A stretch of 64,000 bases of DNA from Desulfovibrionaceae bacterium (GTDB lineage Bacteria > Desulfobacterota > Desulfovibrionia > Desulfovibrionales > Desulfovibrionaceae): NCBI GenBank assembly GCA_009782775.1, contig WRIL01000005.1:1-64000 (forward strand), read 5' to 3'. Made by a program: the position numbers and the translations under genes. Shown here in pieces: positions 36,128 to 44,455 of this stretch; position 1 is the stretch's first letter; every line of letters starts with the position of its first letter. Below the pieces are notes generated by a model that was given only the letters and a program-made list of their open reading frames with translations, ran no database searches and had not been told where the DNA came from.

Positions 36128-36156
36128 AGCATAATGCGCCTTGGAGATTTTGCCAA
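36128..36156 (-). promoter_or_regulatory. Candidate sigma-70 promoter for ettA
   Basis: Minus strand TTGGCA (36156-36151), 17-nt spacer, TATGCT (36133-36128). Transcription would start about 25-30 nt before ATG 36094. Confidence 0.45.
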
Positions 36157-36183
36157 GCATTGAAAAGTGGTTGGAGGTGCCTT

Positions 36184-36957
36184 GTGTTGACCTTGCCGTA
36201 CAGCGCGGTGGGCGATTTTTTTGCCGCTAGGGGCATTGACTTTGTCTGGCGCGGCGGGCCGGGCCGGGAGAGGGACGCCAGGCTGACCATGATCGAGGAT
36301 ATCCGTCTGGAGCCGTTCAGCCTGTTCATTACCGACGGCTCCTTGTGGAGCATGGGAGCTTTTTCCTATTCCCAGTCCACTCTGCCGCCGGAGACCAAGG
36401 CCGGGCGTTATTGCTCTTTTGCCCATGCCATATCGGTCTTCCAGTCCGAGCATCCGGCGCATTTTATTTCCACTTCGCCCTTCGCCTACCGGCCGGAAGC
36501 GGCGGCCATCTTTGAACGGGCCATTGCCGAGGCCCCTGGAAAATACCGTCCCTGTCCTTATGACGACCGGGAGACGGCCTCCATCGTGATCGGGCATGAC
36601 GTCTGGATTGGCCAGCACACGCTTTTGAAAAAAGGCATCGTTATCGGCGACGGCGCGGTGGTGGCCGCGGGCTCGGTGGTGACCAGGGATGTCGCGCCGT
36701 TCACGGTGGTGGGCGGGGTTCCGGCCAAACCCATCCGCCGGCGTTTTCCCGAAAAAATCAGCGAACGAATCCGGGAACTGCGCTGGTGGCAATACCGCTT
36801 CACAGATTTTCACGGTTTGGACTGCGCGCAACCGGAGGCCTTTCTGGACGGACTGGAGAAGAAGATCGCCCTGGGCCAAATCCGGGCCTTCGAACCGGAG
36901 CCGGTCACACTGCCAAGTCTTAAGGAATATCTGGAACAGGCGGCGCGGGGGGCGTGA
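36184..36957 (+). CDS. CatB-like hexapeptide-repeat O-acetyltransferase
   Basis: A 257-aa left-handed beta-helix acetyltransferase. Hexapeptide repeats are visible (IGHDVWIGQHTLLKKGIVIGDGAVVAAGSVVTRDV), with the catalytic histidine in QSEHPAH and VVGGVPAKPIRRRF at the end. It probably acetylates a sugar of a surface polysaccharide. GTG 36184 is chosen because GGAGG lies 9 nt upstream; the in-frame ATG at 36115 lacks one. It shares TGATG with the GT2 gene, so the pair is coupled. Confidence 0.82.
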   Translation: MLTLPYSAVGDFFAARGIDFVWRGGPGRERDARLTMIEDIRLEPFSLFITDGSLWSMGAFSYSQSTLPPETKAGRYCSFAHAISVFQSEHPAHFISTSPFAYRPEAAAIFERAIAEAPGKYRPCPYDDRETASIVIGHDVWIGQHTLLKKGIVIGDGAVVAAGSVVTRDVAPFTVVGGVPAKPIRRRFPEKISERIRELRWWQYRFTDFHGLDCAQPEAFLDGLEKKIALGQIRAFEPEPVTLPSLKEYLEQAARGA

Positions 36958-38048
36958 TGTCCGGCCTTTCTCTGGTCACTTACAGCCATAATGACCATGC
37001 CTTTGCCGGGGAACTGCTGGCCTATGCGGATCGTTTCGGAGTTCCGCTGCTGGAAAAGCTGCTGGTGGACGACGCGTCGGCCCCGCCTTATGTTCCGGCG
37101 CCGGAAGGGCGGGAGCTGCGGCTGATCCGTCTGGATGACAATGTGGGGGCGGCCCAGGCCAAGTTCAAGGGTATAAACGCCTCCATGGGCGAGATTGTTT
37201 TTTCCCTGGACTGCGATATCCGGCCGCATATCCATTGGCTTAAGGGAGCCTTGGGCCTGTTGAGGGATCCGGCGGTGGGTCTGGTGGGCGCGGCCTGCAC
37301 CCCGGCGCGCAAGGCGGGCTTTTTGGCCGCGGCCCTGTATCGCACGAGCTTGGTGCCCCGCGAGGTGCGGGAATGCGTTTTTACTCCCGGCGGCTGTATG
37401 CTCATGAGGCGGGAGGCCTGGGAGGCTATCGGCGGACTGCGGGATTATCCAGCCGGGGCCAGGGCCTTTGAAGATGCGCATATCTCCAGGCGGATGCGGG
37501 AGCTGGGGTTCAAGGTCTTGCAGGACAACCGGCTGCCGGTTTACGAAACCCGCAACCTGCACCGCCTGGCCTGGTGCAGGCGGGAGGCGCGCTATGAATA
37601 TCCCCTGGTGGGGAACATCCTGCAAAAATATGGAGGAGGAAAATATTTCGCGGACTTGGCCCCGATCCTGGGCAAAGCCCTGGACTATTTCCAGGAGAGC
37701 GGCGACCCTATCCTGGTTTATGTGTTCTTGCTGAAGCAGGTTAAAATTTTCGCGTCCCTGCGGAATGAAGGCCGTCTTGCGCCCGGAGCGGCGGAAGTCC
37801 TGCCCGGCATCCTGGAAATTTTGGCGGCCCGCCCGGCGGCCCTGGCCCTGTTCATGACGGATCTGTCCGCCCTGAACGGGACGGAGCGGGAGGCGCGGTC
37901 TGGAGCCACTGACCCGTCCTGGCGGGGAATCCTGGCGCGTGTTCTTGATTCCGGAGCCGTTGCCGCCCTGGATGGGGAATGGGCCGACCGTTACCTGGAG
38001 GAAGAGCGCCGTTACAGCTTTGACCGTCACTATACCGATGGACAATAG
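36957..38048 (+). CDS. Family 2-type glycosyltransferase
   Basis: A 363-aa GT-A fold enzyme: LSLVTYSHNDHA start, LLVDDASAP, and the metal/nucleotide motif SLDCDIRP (DxD), with a later FEDAHISRRMRELG segment that may supply the acceptor-site aspartate. The last 130 residues are a helical extension of unknown role. Donor sugar unknown. It begins in a TGATG overlap with the acetyltransferase; its end contains the promoter for the GT9 gene. Confidence 0.85.
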   Translation: MSGLSLVTYSHNDHAFAGELLAYADRFGVPLLEKLLVDDASAPPYVPAPEGRELRLIRLDDNVGAAQAKFKGINASMGEIVFSLDCDIRPHIHWLKGALGLLRDPAVGLVGAACTPARKAGFLAAALYRTSLVPREVRECVFTPGGCMLMRREAWEAIGGLRDYPAGARAFEDAHISRRMRELGFKVLQDNRLPVYETRNLHRLAWCRREARYEYPLVGNILQKYGGGKYFADLAPILGKALDYFQESGDPILVYVFLLKQVKIFASLRNEGRLAPGAAEVLPGILEILAARPAALALFMTDLSALNGTEREARSGATDPSWRGILARVLDSGAVAALDGEWADRYLEEERRYSFDRHYTDGQ

Positions 38049-38067
38049 GGTAAAAAATTTATATAAT
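38039..38067 (+). promoter_or_regulatory. Probable sigma-70 promoter for the GT9 gene
   Basis: TGGACA (38039-38044), 17-nt spacer, perfect TATAAT (38062-38067). The expected start is at 38074-38075, only 2-3 nt before ATG 38077, so the GT9 message would be nearly leaderless. The -35 lies inside the last codons of the GT2 gene, in an AT-rich patch. Confidence 0.6.
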
Positions 38068-38076
38068 CATGTTAAT

Positions 38077-39150
38077 ATGTTAGAAAATAACAATGATCCC
38101 CGTCCGGCGCCAGGCCTGGAACATTTGGACCCCAAACGCATTTTGGTCTGCCAGCAAAGGCAGATCGGCGATGTGCTGCTGGCCGGCCCGGCCCTGGAAA
38201 TGCTGAAACGGCGCTTTCCCCTGGCCGAAGTGCACCTGTTCACCGAGGCCAAATGCGCGCCCTTGATGGAAGAGAACCCGAACATCGACGCCCTGTTGGT
38301 CTGGGATCGGCGGCGTCTGCGCGGGTTATGGGCGCAGCTTTCCTGGTATCTGCGCCTAGCCGGACATCCGTATGATTTGTGCATAGATTTTCAACAACTG
38401 CCGCGTTGCCGCTTCGTGACTCTGGCCTCCCGAGCCCCGGTGCGTATCTCTTTCCGCCGCCGCCCCATTCCCTTTTTCGGTCTGTACACGCACTGTGTGG
38501 AGGGAGGTTCCGGCTATGCCGCGGCCGGCAAGGCCTCCATTCTGTCCTTGCTGGGATTGCGCTGGCAAGGGGAGCGCCCGCGCATTTTTTTGCGGCAGGA
38601 AGAACAGGAGCAGGCGGATCGGCAGCTTGCCGATTGGGGGCTGCGTCCGGGCCAGTCCCTGATTTGCCTGGCTCCGACACATAAATCGCTCAACAGACGC
38701 TGGCCCGCAGCCAACTATGCCAAGCTGATCGGCCTTCTGGCCGAGGCCGGCGAGGATCGGCGCTTTTTGCTGCAACGCGGATATGGAGAGGATGAGACCA
38801 TCCAGGAGGTGATCCGCCTCTGTTCCTGCCGGGAGAAAATTTTGCTGCCTCCGGAGCCTCAGCCTTTGCGTCTTTTTGCCGCCTGTCTCGGCAGGGCCTC
38901 CTTGCTCATCGGCAACTGCTCCGCCCCCCGGCACATGGCCGTGGCCATGAATACGCCCAGCCTGATCATCCCCGGCACCTCCTCTTCCGATTGGACCTTC
39001 CCTGATTCCGCCCACCAGGAACTGCGCGCGGATCTGCCCTGCAGCTATCCCTGTTGGCCACCCTGTCCAGAACTGCGTTGCTTGGCCTTGGTCACTCCGG
39101 AAATGGCGGCCTCCAAGGCCGAAACTATGCTGAAGATTCGTCATGACTGA
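38077..39150 (+). CDS. Family 9 glycosyltransferase (heptosyltransferase-like)
   Basis: A 357-aa GT-B protein of the ADP-heptose:LPS heptosyltransferase family (RILVCQQRQIGDVLLAGPAL; YDLCIDFQQLP; LAPTHKSLNRRWPAANYAKLIG; IGNCSAPRHMAVAMN). It likely adds heptose or a related sugar to lipid A core. ATG 38077 has no ribosome-binding site and lies just after a strong promoter; the frame is open further upstream (ATG 38038). The last 8 nt overlap the DUF4254 gene. gmhB at 15.9 kb could supply its donor pathway. Confidence 0.86.
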   Translation: MLENNNDPRPAPGLEHLDPKRILVCQQRQIGDVLLAGPALEMLKRRFPLAEVHLFTEAKCAPLMEENPNIDALLVWDRRRLRGLWAQLSWYLRLAGHPYDLCIDFQQLPRCRFVTLASRAPVRISFRRRPIPFFGLYTHCVEGGSGYAAAGKASILSLLGLRWQGERPRIFLRQEEQEQADRQLADWGLRPGQSLICLAPTHKSLNRRWPAANYAKLIGLLAEAGEDRRFLLQRGYGEDETIQEVIRLCSCREKILLPPEPQPLRLFAACLGRASLLIGNCSAPRHMAVAMNTPSLIIPGTSSSDWTFPDSAHQELRADLPCSYPCWPPCPELRCLALVTPEMAASKAETMLKIRHD

Positions 39151-39793
39151 GCCATGTCGAAAGATACAGGCGGATCTCATGTCCTGTTTTGAGGCGCAAA
39201 CATCGGCAGTGGCCGGGTGGCATGCCGCTGCTCCCTCGGCCGTGCCGTTCCCCGCTGTGGATATCCACACGGCGGAGGCTTTACCGCAATTGGTTACGAA
39301 CCAGCATTACATGAATTACAATTTGTGGCACGTGGAAGACATGGCCCGCAGGCGGGACGTATCCGCTGAGATTATTGCCGGCTGTAAATACCGTATTGAT
39401 AAATTGAACCAGCAGCGCAACGACTGCATGGAGCAGGTGGATTGCTGCATTTTATGTCTTTTGTCGCCGCACCTGCCCCAGCATCCCGCGGACAGCGGCC
39501 GTTTCCGGCATAATACCGAATCGCTGGGCATGGCTGTGGACAGGCTTTCCATTCTGGCCTTGAAAATTTATCACATGGAAGAGCAGACCAGGCGCAACGA
39601 TGTGGATGCCGCTCACCGCGAGGCATGCCGCGAAAAAACAACGGTATTGCGGGAACAGCGTTCCGACCTTGTTCAGGCCGTGCTGGATCTTATTGAGGAT
39701 TACCTGTCCGGGCGCAAACAGCCGAAGCTGTATTTCCAGTTCAAGATGTATAACGATCCGGCCCTGAATCCGGAGCTGTATGCCGACAGGTAG
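39143..39793 (+). CDS. DUF4254 protein linked to LPS glycosyltransferases
   Basis: A 216-aa, mostly helical soluble protein with the DUF4254 hallmark YNLWHVEDMAR and a long central helix bundle (IDKLNQQRNDCMEQVD). Its biochemical function is unknown; the family is usually found beside heptosyltransferases, and here it overlaps the GT9 gene by 8 nt. It ends 15 nt before the convergent dapA end. Confidence 0.8.
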   Translation: MTEPCRKIQADLMSCFEAQTSAVAGWHAAAPSAVPFPAVDIHTAEALPQLVTNQHYMNYNLWHVEDMARRRDVSAEIIAGCKYRIDKLNQQRNDCMEQVDCCILCLLSPHLPQHPADSGRFRHNTESLGMAVDRLSILALKIYHMEEQTRRNDVDAAHREACREKTTVLREQRSDLVQAVLDLIEDYLSGRKQPKLYFQFKMYNDPALNPELYADR

Positions 39794-39808
39794 TTAGGGG
39801 CTGCCCTG

Positions 39809-40687
39809 TCAAGGCAGAAGCCCGCTCTGGCGCAGCGTTTCCAGCATCTTGTCCCGGTTGGCCCGGGAGGGAGGCACCAGGGGCAGGCGCAGTTCCGGGC
39901 TGACCTTGCCCAGCATGTGCAGCATGGTTTTTACCGGGATGGGGTTGGTTTCATAGAAGCAGGCATGGTTCAGGGGGAACATCTCGCGGTTCAGCCGACG
40001 GGCCAGCCCGGTATCCCCGGCAAACCAAGCCCGGCACAGTCCGGCCATTTTTCCGGGAGCCAGGTTGGCCGAAACCGAGATCACCCCTTTGCCGCCCACG
40101 GCCATGATCGGCAGCACGGTGAAATCATCGCCGGATAGCAAGGTTAGGCCGTCGTCGCACTGTTCCAGGATATCGGTTATCTGGGCGAGATCCGCGCTGG
40201 CCTCCTTGGCCCCGACGACCGAAGGGATTTCCTTGTAGAGGCGGATCATCGTGGCGGCGGTGACATTCATGCCCGTGCGGCCGGGCACGTTATAGACGAA
40301 CATGGGCAGATCGCATTCCGAGGCGATGGCCTTGAAGTGCTGAAAGACGCCCTCCTGGGTGGGCTTGTTGTAATAGGGGGTAATGAGCAGACCCGCATCG
40401 GCCCCGGCCTGTTTGGCGAATTTGAGGAGCCGGGCGGCTTCGGCGGTATTGTTGGAGCCAGCGCCGGCAATGACCGGAACCCGTTTTCTGACCTGATCAA
40501 TACAGATTTTGATTACCTGTTCATGCTCGGCATGGCTCAGGGTGGCCGACTCTCCGGTAGTGCCGCAGGGAACCAGGCCGTTGATGCCTTGCTCCAACTG
40601 CCATTCAATGAACTGGCGATAGGCGTCCTCATCCACCCGGCCGTTTTTGAAGGGGGTGATCAGGGCCGTGTAAGCGCCGGTAAACAT
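39809..40687 (-). CDS. dapA: 4-hydroxy-tetrahydrodipicolinate synthase
   Basis: Condenses pyruvate with aspartate semialdehyde at the start of lysine and diaminopimelate synthesis. The 292-aa TIM barrel shows CGTTGESATLSHAEH, YNVPGRTG with the catalytic tyrosine, and the Schiff-base lysine in VGAKEASAD. ATG 40687 has AAGGAGG upstream. It is 33 nt downstream of glnS on the same strand, so probably co-transcribed; its product feeds the peptidoglycan cluster at 43-61 kb. Confidence 0.97.
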   Translation of the reverse strand: MFTGAYTALITPFKNGRVDEDAYRQFIEWQLEQGINGLVPCGTTGESATLSHAEHEQVIKICIDQVRKRVPVIAGAGSNNTAEAARLLKFAKQAGADAGLLITPYYNKPTQEGVFQHFKAIASECDLPMFVYNVPGRTGMNVTAATMIRLYKEIPSVVGAKEASADLAQITDILEQCDDGLTLLSGDDFTVLPIMAVGGKGVISVSANLAPGKMAGLCRAWFAGDTGLARRLNREMFPLNHACFYETNPIPVKTMLHMLGKVSPELRLPLVPPSRANRDKMLETLRQSGLLP

Positions 40688-40720
40688 GTTGTCCTCCTTG
40701 TCCCGCAGTTGTGAAATATT

Positions 40721-42400
40721 TTAGATTTTTTCAAATTCCGGTTTTTTTCCGGAGATTTTTGCCCAGGTATCGCGCAATCCGACAATACGGTTAAAGACCG
40801 GCCGGTCCGGGCGGGAATCCTGGTCAACCCGGAAATATCCCAGCCGCTCAAACTGCACCCGGCTGTCCGACCCGTATCCGGCCAAGGCCGGCTCCGCCAG
40901 GGCCTCGATCACCCGCAAGGAGTCCGGGTTCAGGGCGTCAAGGAAGGTTTTGCCCTCCGGCATGTCCTCCGGGTCATCCCGGGTAAACAGGCGATCATAG
41001 AGACGCGCCTCCGCCCTGATGGCCTTGGGAGCCGAAACCCAGTGCAGGGTTCCTTTGACCTTGCGTCCGTCCGGGCTGTTTCCTCCGCGGCTGGCCGGGT
41101 CGTATTCGCAGACGAGTTCGCGGATCTCCCCCTGTTCATCCCGGAGCAATTCCCGGCAGGTGATGTAATAGGCATAGCGCAGGCGCGCTTCGCGCCCTGG
41201 AGCCAGACGGAAAAACTTGGGAGAGGGCGTCTCCATGAAGTCTTCCCGCTCAATGAACAATTCCCTGGTAAAGGGGACTTGGCGGCTGCCCTTGGAGGGA
41301 TCCTCCGGGTCCAGGGGCAGATCGAACCATTCCACCTGATCCCGTGGGTAGTTGGTCAGGGTGATCTTCAATGGATTCAGCACGGCCATGAGGCGCGGGG
41401 CCACGCGGTTGAGGTGTTCCCGGATGCAGAATTCAAGGAGACCGTAATCCACCTGGCTGTCGGCCCTGGCAACGCCGATGCGGGCGCAGAATTCCCGGAT
41501 GGATTCCGGGGTATAGCCGCGCCGGCGCAGTCCGCGCAGGGTGGGCAGGCGGGGGTCGTCCCAGCCGCTGACGTGCTTTTCCCGTACCAGATGAATGAGT
41601 CTGCGCTTGGAGAGCACCGCGCCCTTGAGGTTCAGGCGGGCGAATTCGGTCTGTTTGGAGGGAAAAAGCCCCAGGGTGGTCAGTAGCCAGTCATAAAGCT
41701 CGCGGTTGTTTTCAAATTCCAGGCTGCACAGGGAATGGGTGACTTTTTCCAGGGAATCGGAAATGCAGTGGCTGAAATCATACATGGGATAAATGGGCCA
41801 GCTTTCGCCGCTGCGGTGGTGCGGGGCCTTGCGGATGCGGTAGAGCACCGGGTCGCGCATGACCACGTTGGGCGAGGCCATGTCAATTTTGGCGCGCAGC
41901 ACATGGAGGCCGTCGGGAAACCCGCCAGCGCGCATGCGCCGGAAAATATCCAGGTTTTCTTCCGGGCTGCGGTCCCGGTAGGGGCTGTTTTGTCCGGGAC
42001 GGGTCAGCGTGCCGCGCTGTTCGCGGATTATTTCCTGGCTCTGGCTGTCCACGTAAGCCTTGCCGGCCAGGATGAGTTTTTGGGCGCATTCGTAAAGAAA
42101 GTCAAAATAATCCGAGGTATAGAAGATTTTCTCCCCCCATTCAAAGCCGAGCCAGCGCACATCTTCCATGATGGCGTCTACATATTCGCTGCTCTCTTTT
42201 TCCGGGTTGGTGTCGTCAAAGCGCAGGTTGCACCGGCCGCCGTATTCCCTGGCGATGCCGAAATTCAGGCAGATAGCCTTGGCATGACCGATGTGCAGGT
42301 AGCCGTTTGGTTCCGGCGGGAAGCGGGTCTGGATCGTCCGCTGATCCAGCCCTTCCCGGATCTGCTGGTCTATTTTGCTTCTGATGAAATCGTTGCTCAT
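40721..42400 (-). CDS. glnS: Glutaminyl-tRNA synthetase
   Basis: Charges tRNA-Gln directly with glutamine. The 559-aa class I enzyme has PEPNGYLHIGHAKAIC and the KMSKS-type loop VLSKRRLIHLV. Family relatives include GluRS, but the FGIAREYGGRCNLRFDDTNP segment and C-terminal two-barrel anticodon domain (KGTLHWVSAPKAIRAEARLYDRLF) are GlnRS-specific. Its presence implies direct charging rather than, or besides, the transamidation route. It diverges from the lipoprotein gene. Confidence 0.97.
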   Translation of the reverse strand: MSNDFIRSKIDQQIREGLDQRTIQTRFPPEPNGYLHIGHAKAICLNFGIAREYGGRCNLRFDDTNPEKESSEYVDAIMEDVRWLGFEWGEKIFYTSDYFDFLYECAQKLILAGKAYVDSQSQEIIREQRGTLTRPGQNSPYRDRSPEENLDIFRRMRAGGFPDGLHVLRAKIDMASPNVVMRDPVLYRIRKAPHHRSGESWPIYPMYDFSHCISDSLEKVTHSLCSLEFENNRELYDWLLTTLGLFPSKQTEFARLNLKGAVLSKRRLIHLVREKHVSGWDDPRLPTLRGLRRRGYTPESIREFCARIGVARADSQVDYGLLEFCIREHLNRVAPRLMAVLNPLKITLTNYPRDQVEWFDLPLDPEDPSKGSRQVPFTRELFIEREDFMETPSPKFFRLAPGREARLRYAYYITCRELLRDEQGEIRELVCEYDPASRGGNSPDGRKVKGTLHWVSAPKAIRAEARLYDRLFTRDDPEDMPEGKTFLDALNPDSLRVIEALAEPALAGYGSDSRVQFERLGYFRVDQDSRPDRPVFNRIVGLRDTWAKISGKKPEFEKI

Positions 42401-42460
42401 GGTTTGTTACTCTACTTCTCTTGGGGTTGTAATGCAAGCGCTCCGGAGGCTCAAGCCGTT

Positions 42461-42475
42461 TGGCACCAATTTTGC
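42461..42475 (+). promoter_or_regulatory. Sigma-54 promoter (-24/-12) for the lipoprotein gene
   Basis: TGGCACC, AATT, TTGC: the GG at -24 and GC at -12 have the required spacing and all conserved bases match. The start would fall near 42487, inside the left arm of the following hairpin, about 68 nt before GTG 42555. No activator-binding repeat was identified. Confidence 0.65.
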
Positions 42476-42480
42476 TTTTT

Positions 42481-42511
42481 GACCAGGGACATGCCCTGCG
42501 GTCATTTTTTT
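42481..42511 (+). terminator. Intrinsic terminator overlapping the sigma-54 start region
   Basis: GACC-AGGG (42481-42488) pairs with CCCT...GGTC (42494-42503) around ACATG, with two unpaired bases, then seven Ts (42505-42511). It would stop plus-strand transcripts entering from upstream, but a transcript beginning near 42487 lacks the left arm and would escape. Confidence 0.65.
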
Positions 42512-42554
42512 GGCGATGTCCGCATACAGGCTTTATTCAAAGGAGGCCACCACC

Positions 42555-43295
42555 GTGAAGCAGGTTATCCATGATTGCCCCGTTTCATCGTTTTTAAAAG
42601 ACCCGCGGGTCTGTCTAGTTTTTTTCATTTTGTTCGCCCAGCTTTCTTTGTCCGGCTGTTCCCTTACCTCCGGACTGGACAGAAGGGTCGAGTTCGATCT
42701 GACCAGCAAGGCGGCCATTTATGTGGACAGCGAGGTTATTCGCGAGCCGCCGCTCATCCATGTGCATCCGGTGAGTGAGGTGGGCGGCCTCAAGGTGCTG
42801 TTCATGCCTTTCCAGATGACCCAGAGCACGGATCATCCGGAAATGGTCGGCTACAGCCTGTCTCGCGCCTTCTGGCAGACCTGGTCTTCCATGCGGGTTT
42901 TTGAGCAGTTTGAATTTGTGCCCGACGGCGGCCCCTTCAGGCGCGACATGGCGGTGGCTTATGCCAAGGCCAGGGGAGCGGATTTGGTGATTGGCGGTTT
43001 TGTGACCTATCTTCTGGCTGGTGGAACCACCGGGCCAAGCAGTCTGGGAGTGCAAATCGAAGGTTATGACGTCAGTTCAGGACTCCTGGTCTGGTCCATG
43101 GCCCAGGCCGGCGCCCTGCCGGCCCGCCGGGCCAGAGATTACATCGTGCTGGAGGTGAAAAACAGGCTGCCCTCGGATCCTTTGTATGTCATTGCCGGAA
43201 GCCTGGCCTCAGACATGGGACAGTTGATGCGGGCCTGGGCCAGCTCCGATGCCTCCCGGACACGGGAAAACCCGTTGGCTTCAGCCCAGCCGTGA
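42555..43295 (+). CDS. Lipoprotein of unknown function
   Basis: A 246-aa exported lipoprotein: a hydrophobic segment VCLVFFILFAQ is followed by the lipobox LSLSGC. The mature part resembles the beta-alpha fold seen in CsgG/TolB-N-like outer-membrane accessory proteins (LKVLFMPFQMT; AYAKARGADLVIGGFVTYLLAG; SSLGVQIEGYDVSSGLLVWSMAQAG), but I cannot name a family. GTG 42555 is chosen because AAAGGAGG lies 8 nt upstream. It is convergent with the second ftsZ. The sigma-54 promoter suggests conditional expression, such as in a surface or biofilm programme. Confidence 0.78.
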   Translation: MKQVIHDCPVSSFLKDPRVCLVFFILFAQLSLSGCSLTSGLDRRVEFDLTSKAAIYVDSEVIREPPLIHVHPVSEVGGLKVLFMPFQMTQSTDHPEMVGYSLSRAFWQTWSSMRVFEQFEFVPDGGPFRRDMAVAYAKARGADLVIGGFVTYLLAGGTTGPSSLGVQIEGYDVSSGLLVWSMAQAGALPARRARDYIVLEVKNRLPSDPLYVIAGSLASDMGQLMRAWASSDASRTRENPLASAQP

Positions 43296-43303
43296 GCCTG
43301 GCG

Positions 43304-44437
43304 TCAATTCGGCAGCACCAACAGGTAATTCGGGCTTTCCGGCATTGATTTGTCATAAACCAGTGCCGTGCTGCCAGGGGTATAGGCCTTATTGGTCCAG
43401 GGCTGGGTTCGCCTCTCCCTGGGCGTTGGTCGCGGATGCCGGTTTTGCAACAGATCCAGCCTGGTGGGCAGAACCTCCTCCCTCTTCCCGGGTTCTGCCA
43501 GATCCGTGGCGATTACGGTCAGGCGGAAGAGATCCCTGGTGTCGCAAGGTGTGAAGCCGGTGAGGATCAGGGCATCCGGATGAACCTTTTCCCTGATTAT
43601 GTCGGCGGCGTTATGTATTTCTTCAGCCCGCACATCTCTGGGAGCCTTGATGTGGTAAAGCACCTTCCGGGCGCCTTCCACGGAAAGATCCGGCTGCAGG
43701 GGGCTGGAAATGGCCTGTTCGGTAGCCTCGCGGGCGCGGTTCTCTCCCTCGGCTTCGCCAACGCCCATGATGGCCGGGCCGGATTTCCGAATGATCCTGG
43801 TCAGGGCCGCCAGATCAATATTGATCAGCCCCACCTGATCCATGATCTCCCCCAGACCGCGCATGATCTTGCCTATGCGTTCATACGGGGCGTTCAGGGC
43901 TTCGATGTAGGCATTGTTGTTGCAGAGGAGATCCTGGATATTATTGTGAAAAAGGACCAGGCTGTCTGAATGTTGGCGCAACTGGCGCGCTCCTTCCTCG
44001 GCGGTGGCCGGGATGCCGCCGCTGCCCTTGGCCGGGAGGGTGGCGGTCGCGATCGTCAGGATGCCTGATTCCGTGGCCATTTGGGCAATGGCCGGGCTCG
44101 CGCCGCTGCCGGTTCCGCCCCCCAGACCGGCCAGGATAAAGAGCAACTGGGTATCTTCCAGGGCTTCCCGGATCCGGGCTTCGTTCTCCCAGGCCGCTTC
44201 CTGTCCTGCAACCGGGTCCGCCCCGGTCCCTCGGCCGCCGGTGCGGCTGTTTTCCAGGAGGATCCTGTGTTCGGCATCGGCGGAGTCAAGCTTTTGTCGA
44301 TCCGTGTCCACGGCGATGAAACCTACTTCCGTGAGTCCGGAGCGTTGCAGGTGGTTGATGGCGTTTATGCCGCAGTTGCCCACGCCGATAGCCTTTATTT
44401 TCGGAATTTTGTTCTCCACTAATTGGTAGTTGCGCAT
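43304..44437 (-). CDS. Second, diverged FtsZ paralogue lacking the catalytic T7 aspartate
   Basis: A 377-aa FtsZ/tubulin-fold protein directly after ftsZ (18 nt; AAGGGAG upstream of the ATG). The GTP loop is kept as GGGTGSG (106-112), but the T1 loop is GVGNCGINA instead of GVGGGGSNA, and the T7 loop reads N206-I-D-L-A-A211 where active FtsZ has NxDxxD. The aspartate that completes the neighbour's GTPase site is thus alanine. The C-terminal FtsA/ZipA-binding peptide is also absent; the tail ends NYLLVLPN. It may co-polymerise with, cap or regulate the main FtsZ, or be decaying; the open frame argues for function. Confidence 0.88.
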   Translation of the reverse strand: MRNYQLVENKIPKIKAIGVGNCGINAINHLQRSGLTEVGFIAVDTDRQKLDSADAEHRILLENSRTGGRGTGADPVAGQEAAWENEARIREALEDTQLLFILAGLGGGTGSGASPAIAQMATESGILTIATATLPAKGSGGIPATAEEGARQLRQHSDSLVLFHNNIQDLLCNNNAYIEALNAPYERIGKIMRGLGEIMDQVGLINIDLAALTRIIRKSGPAIMGVGEAEGENRAREATEQAISSPLQPDLSVEGARKVLYHIKAPRDVRAEEIHNAADIIREKVHPDALILTGFTPCDTRDLFRLTVIATDLAEPGKREEVLPTRLDLLQNRHPRPTPRERRTQPWTNKAYTPGSTALVYDKSMPESPNYLLVLPN

Positions 44438-44455
44438 GGCCGCTCCCTTGCCGGG

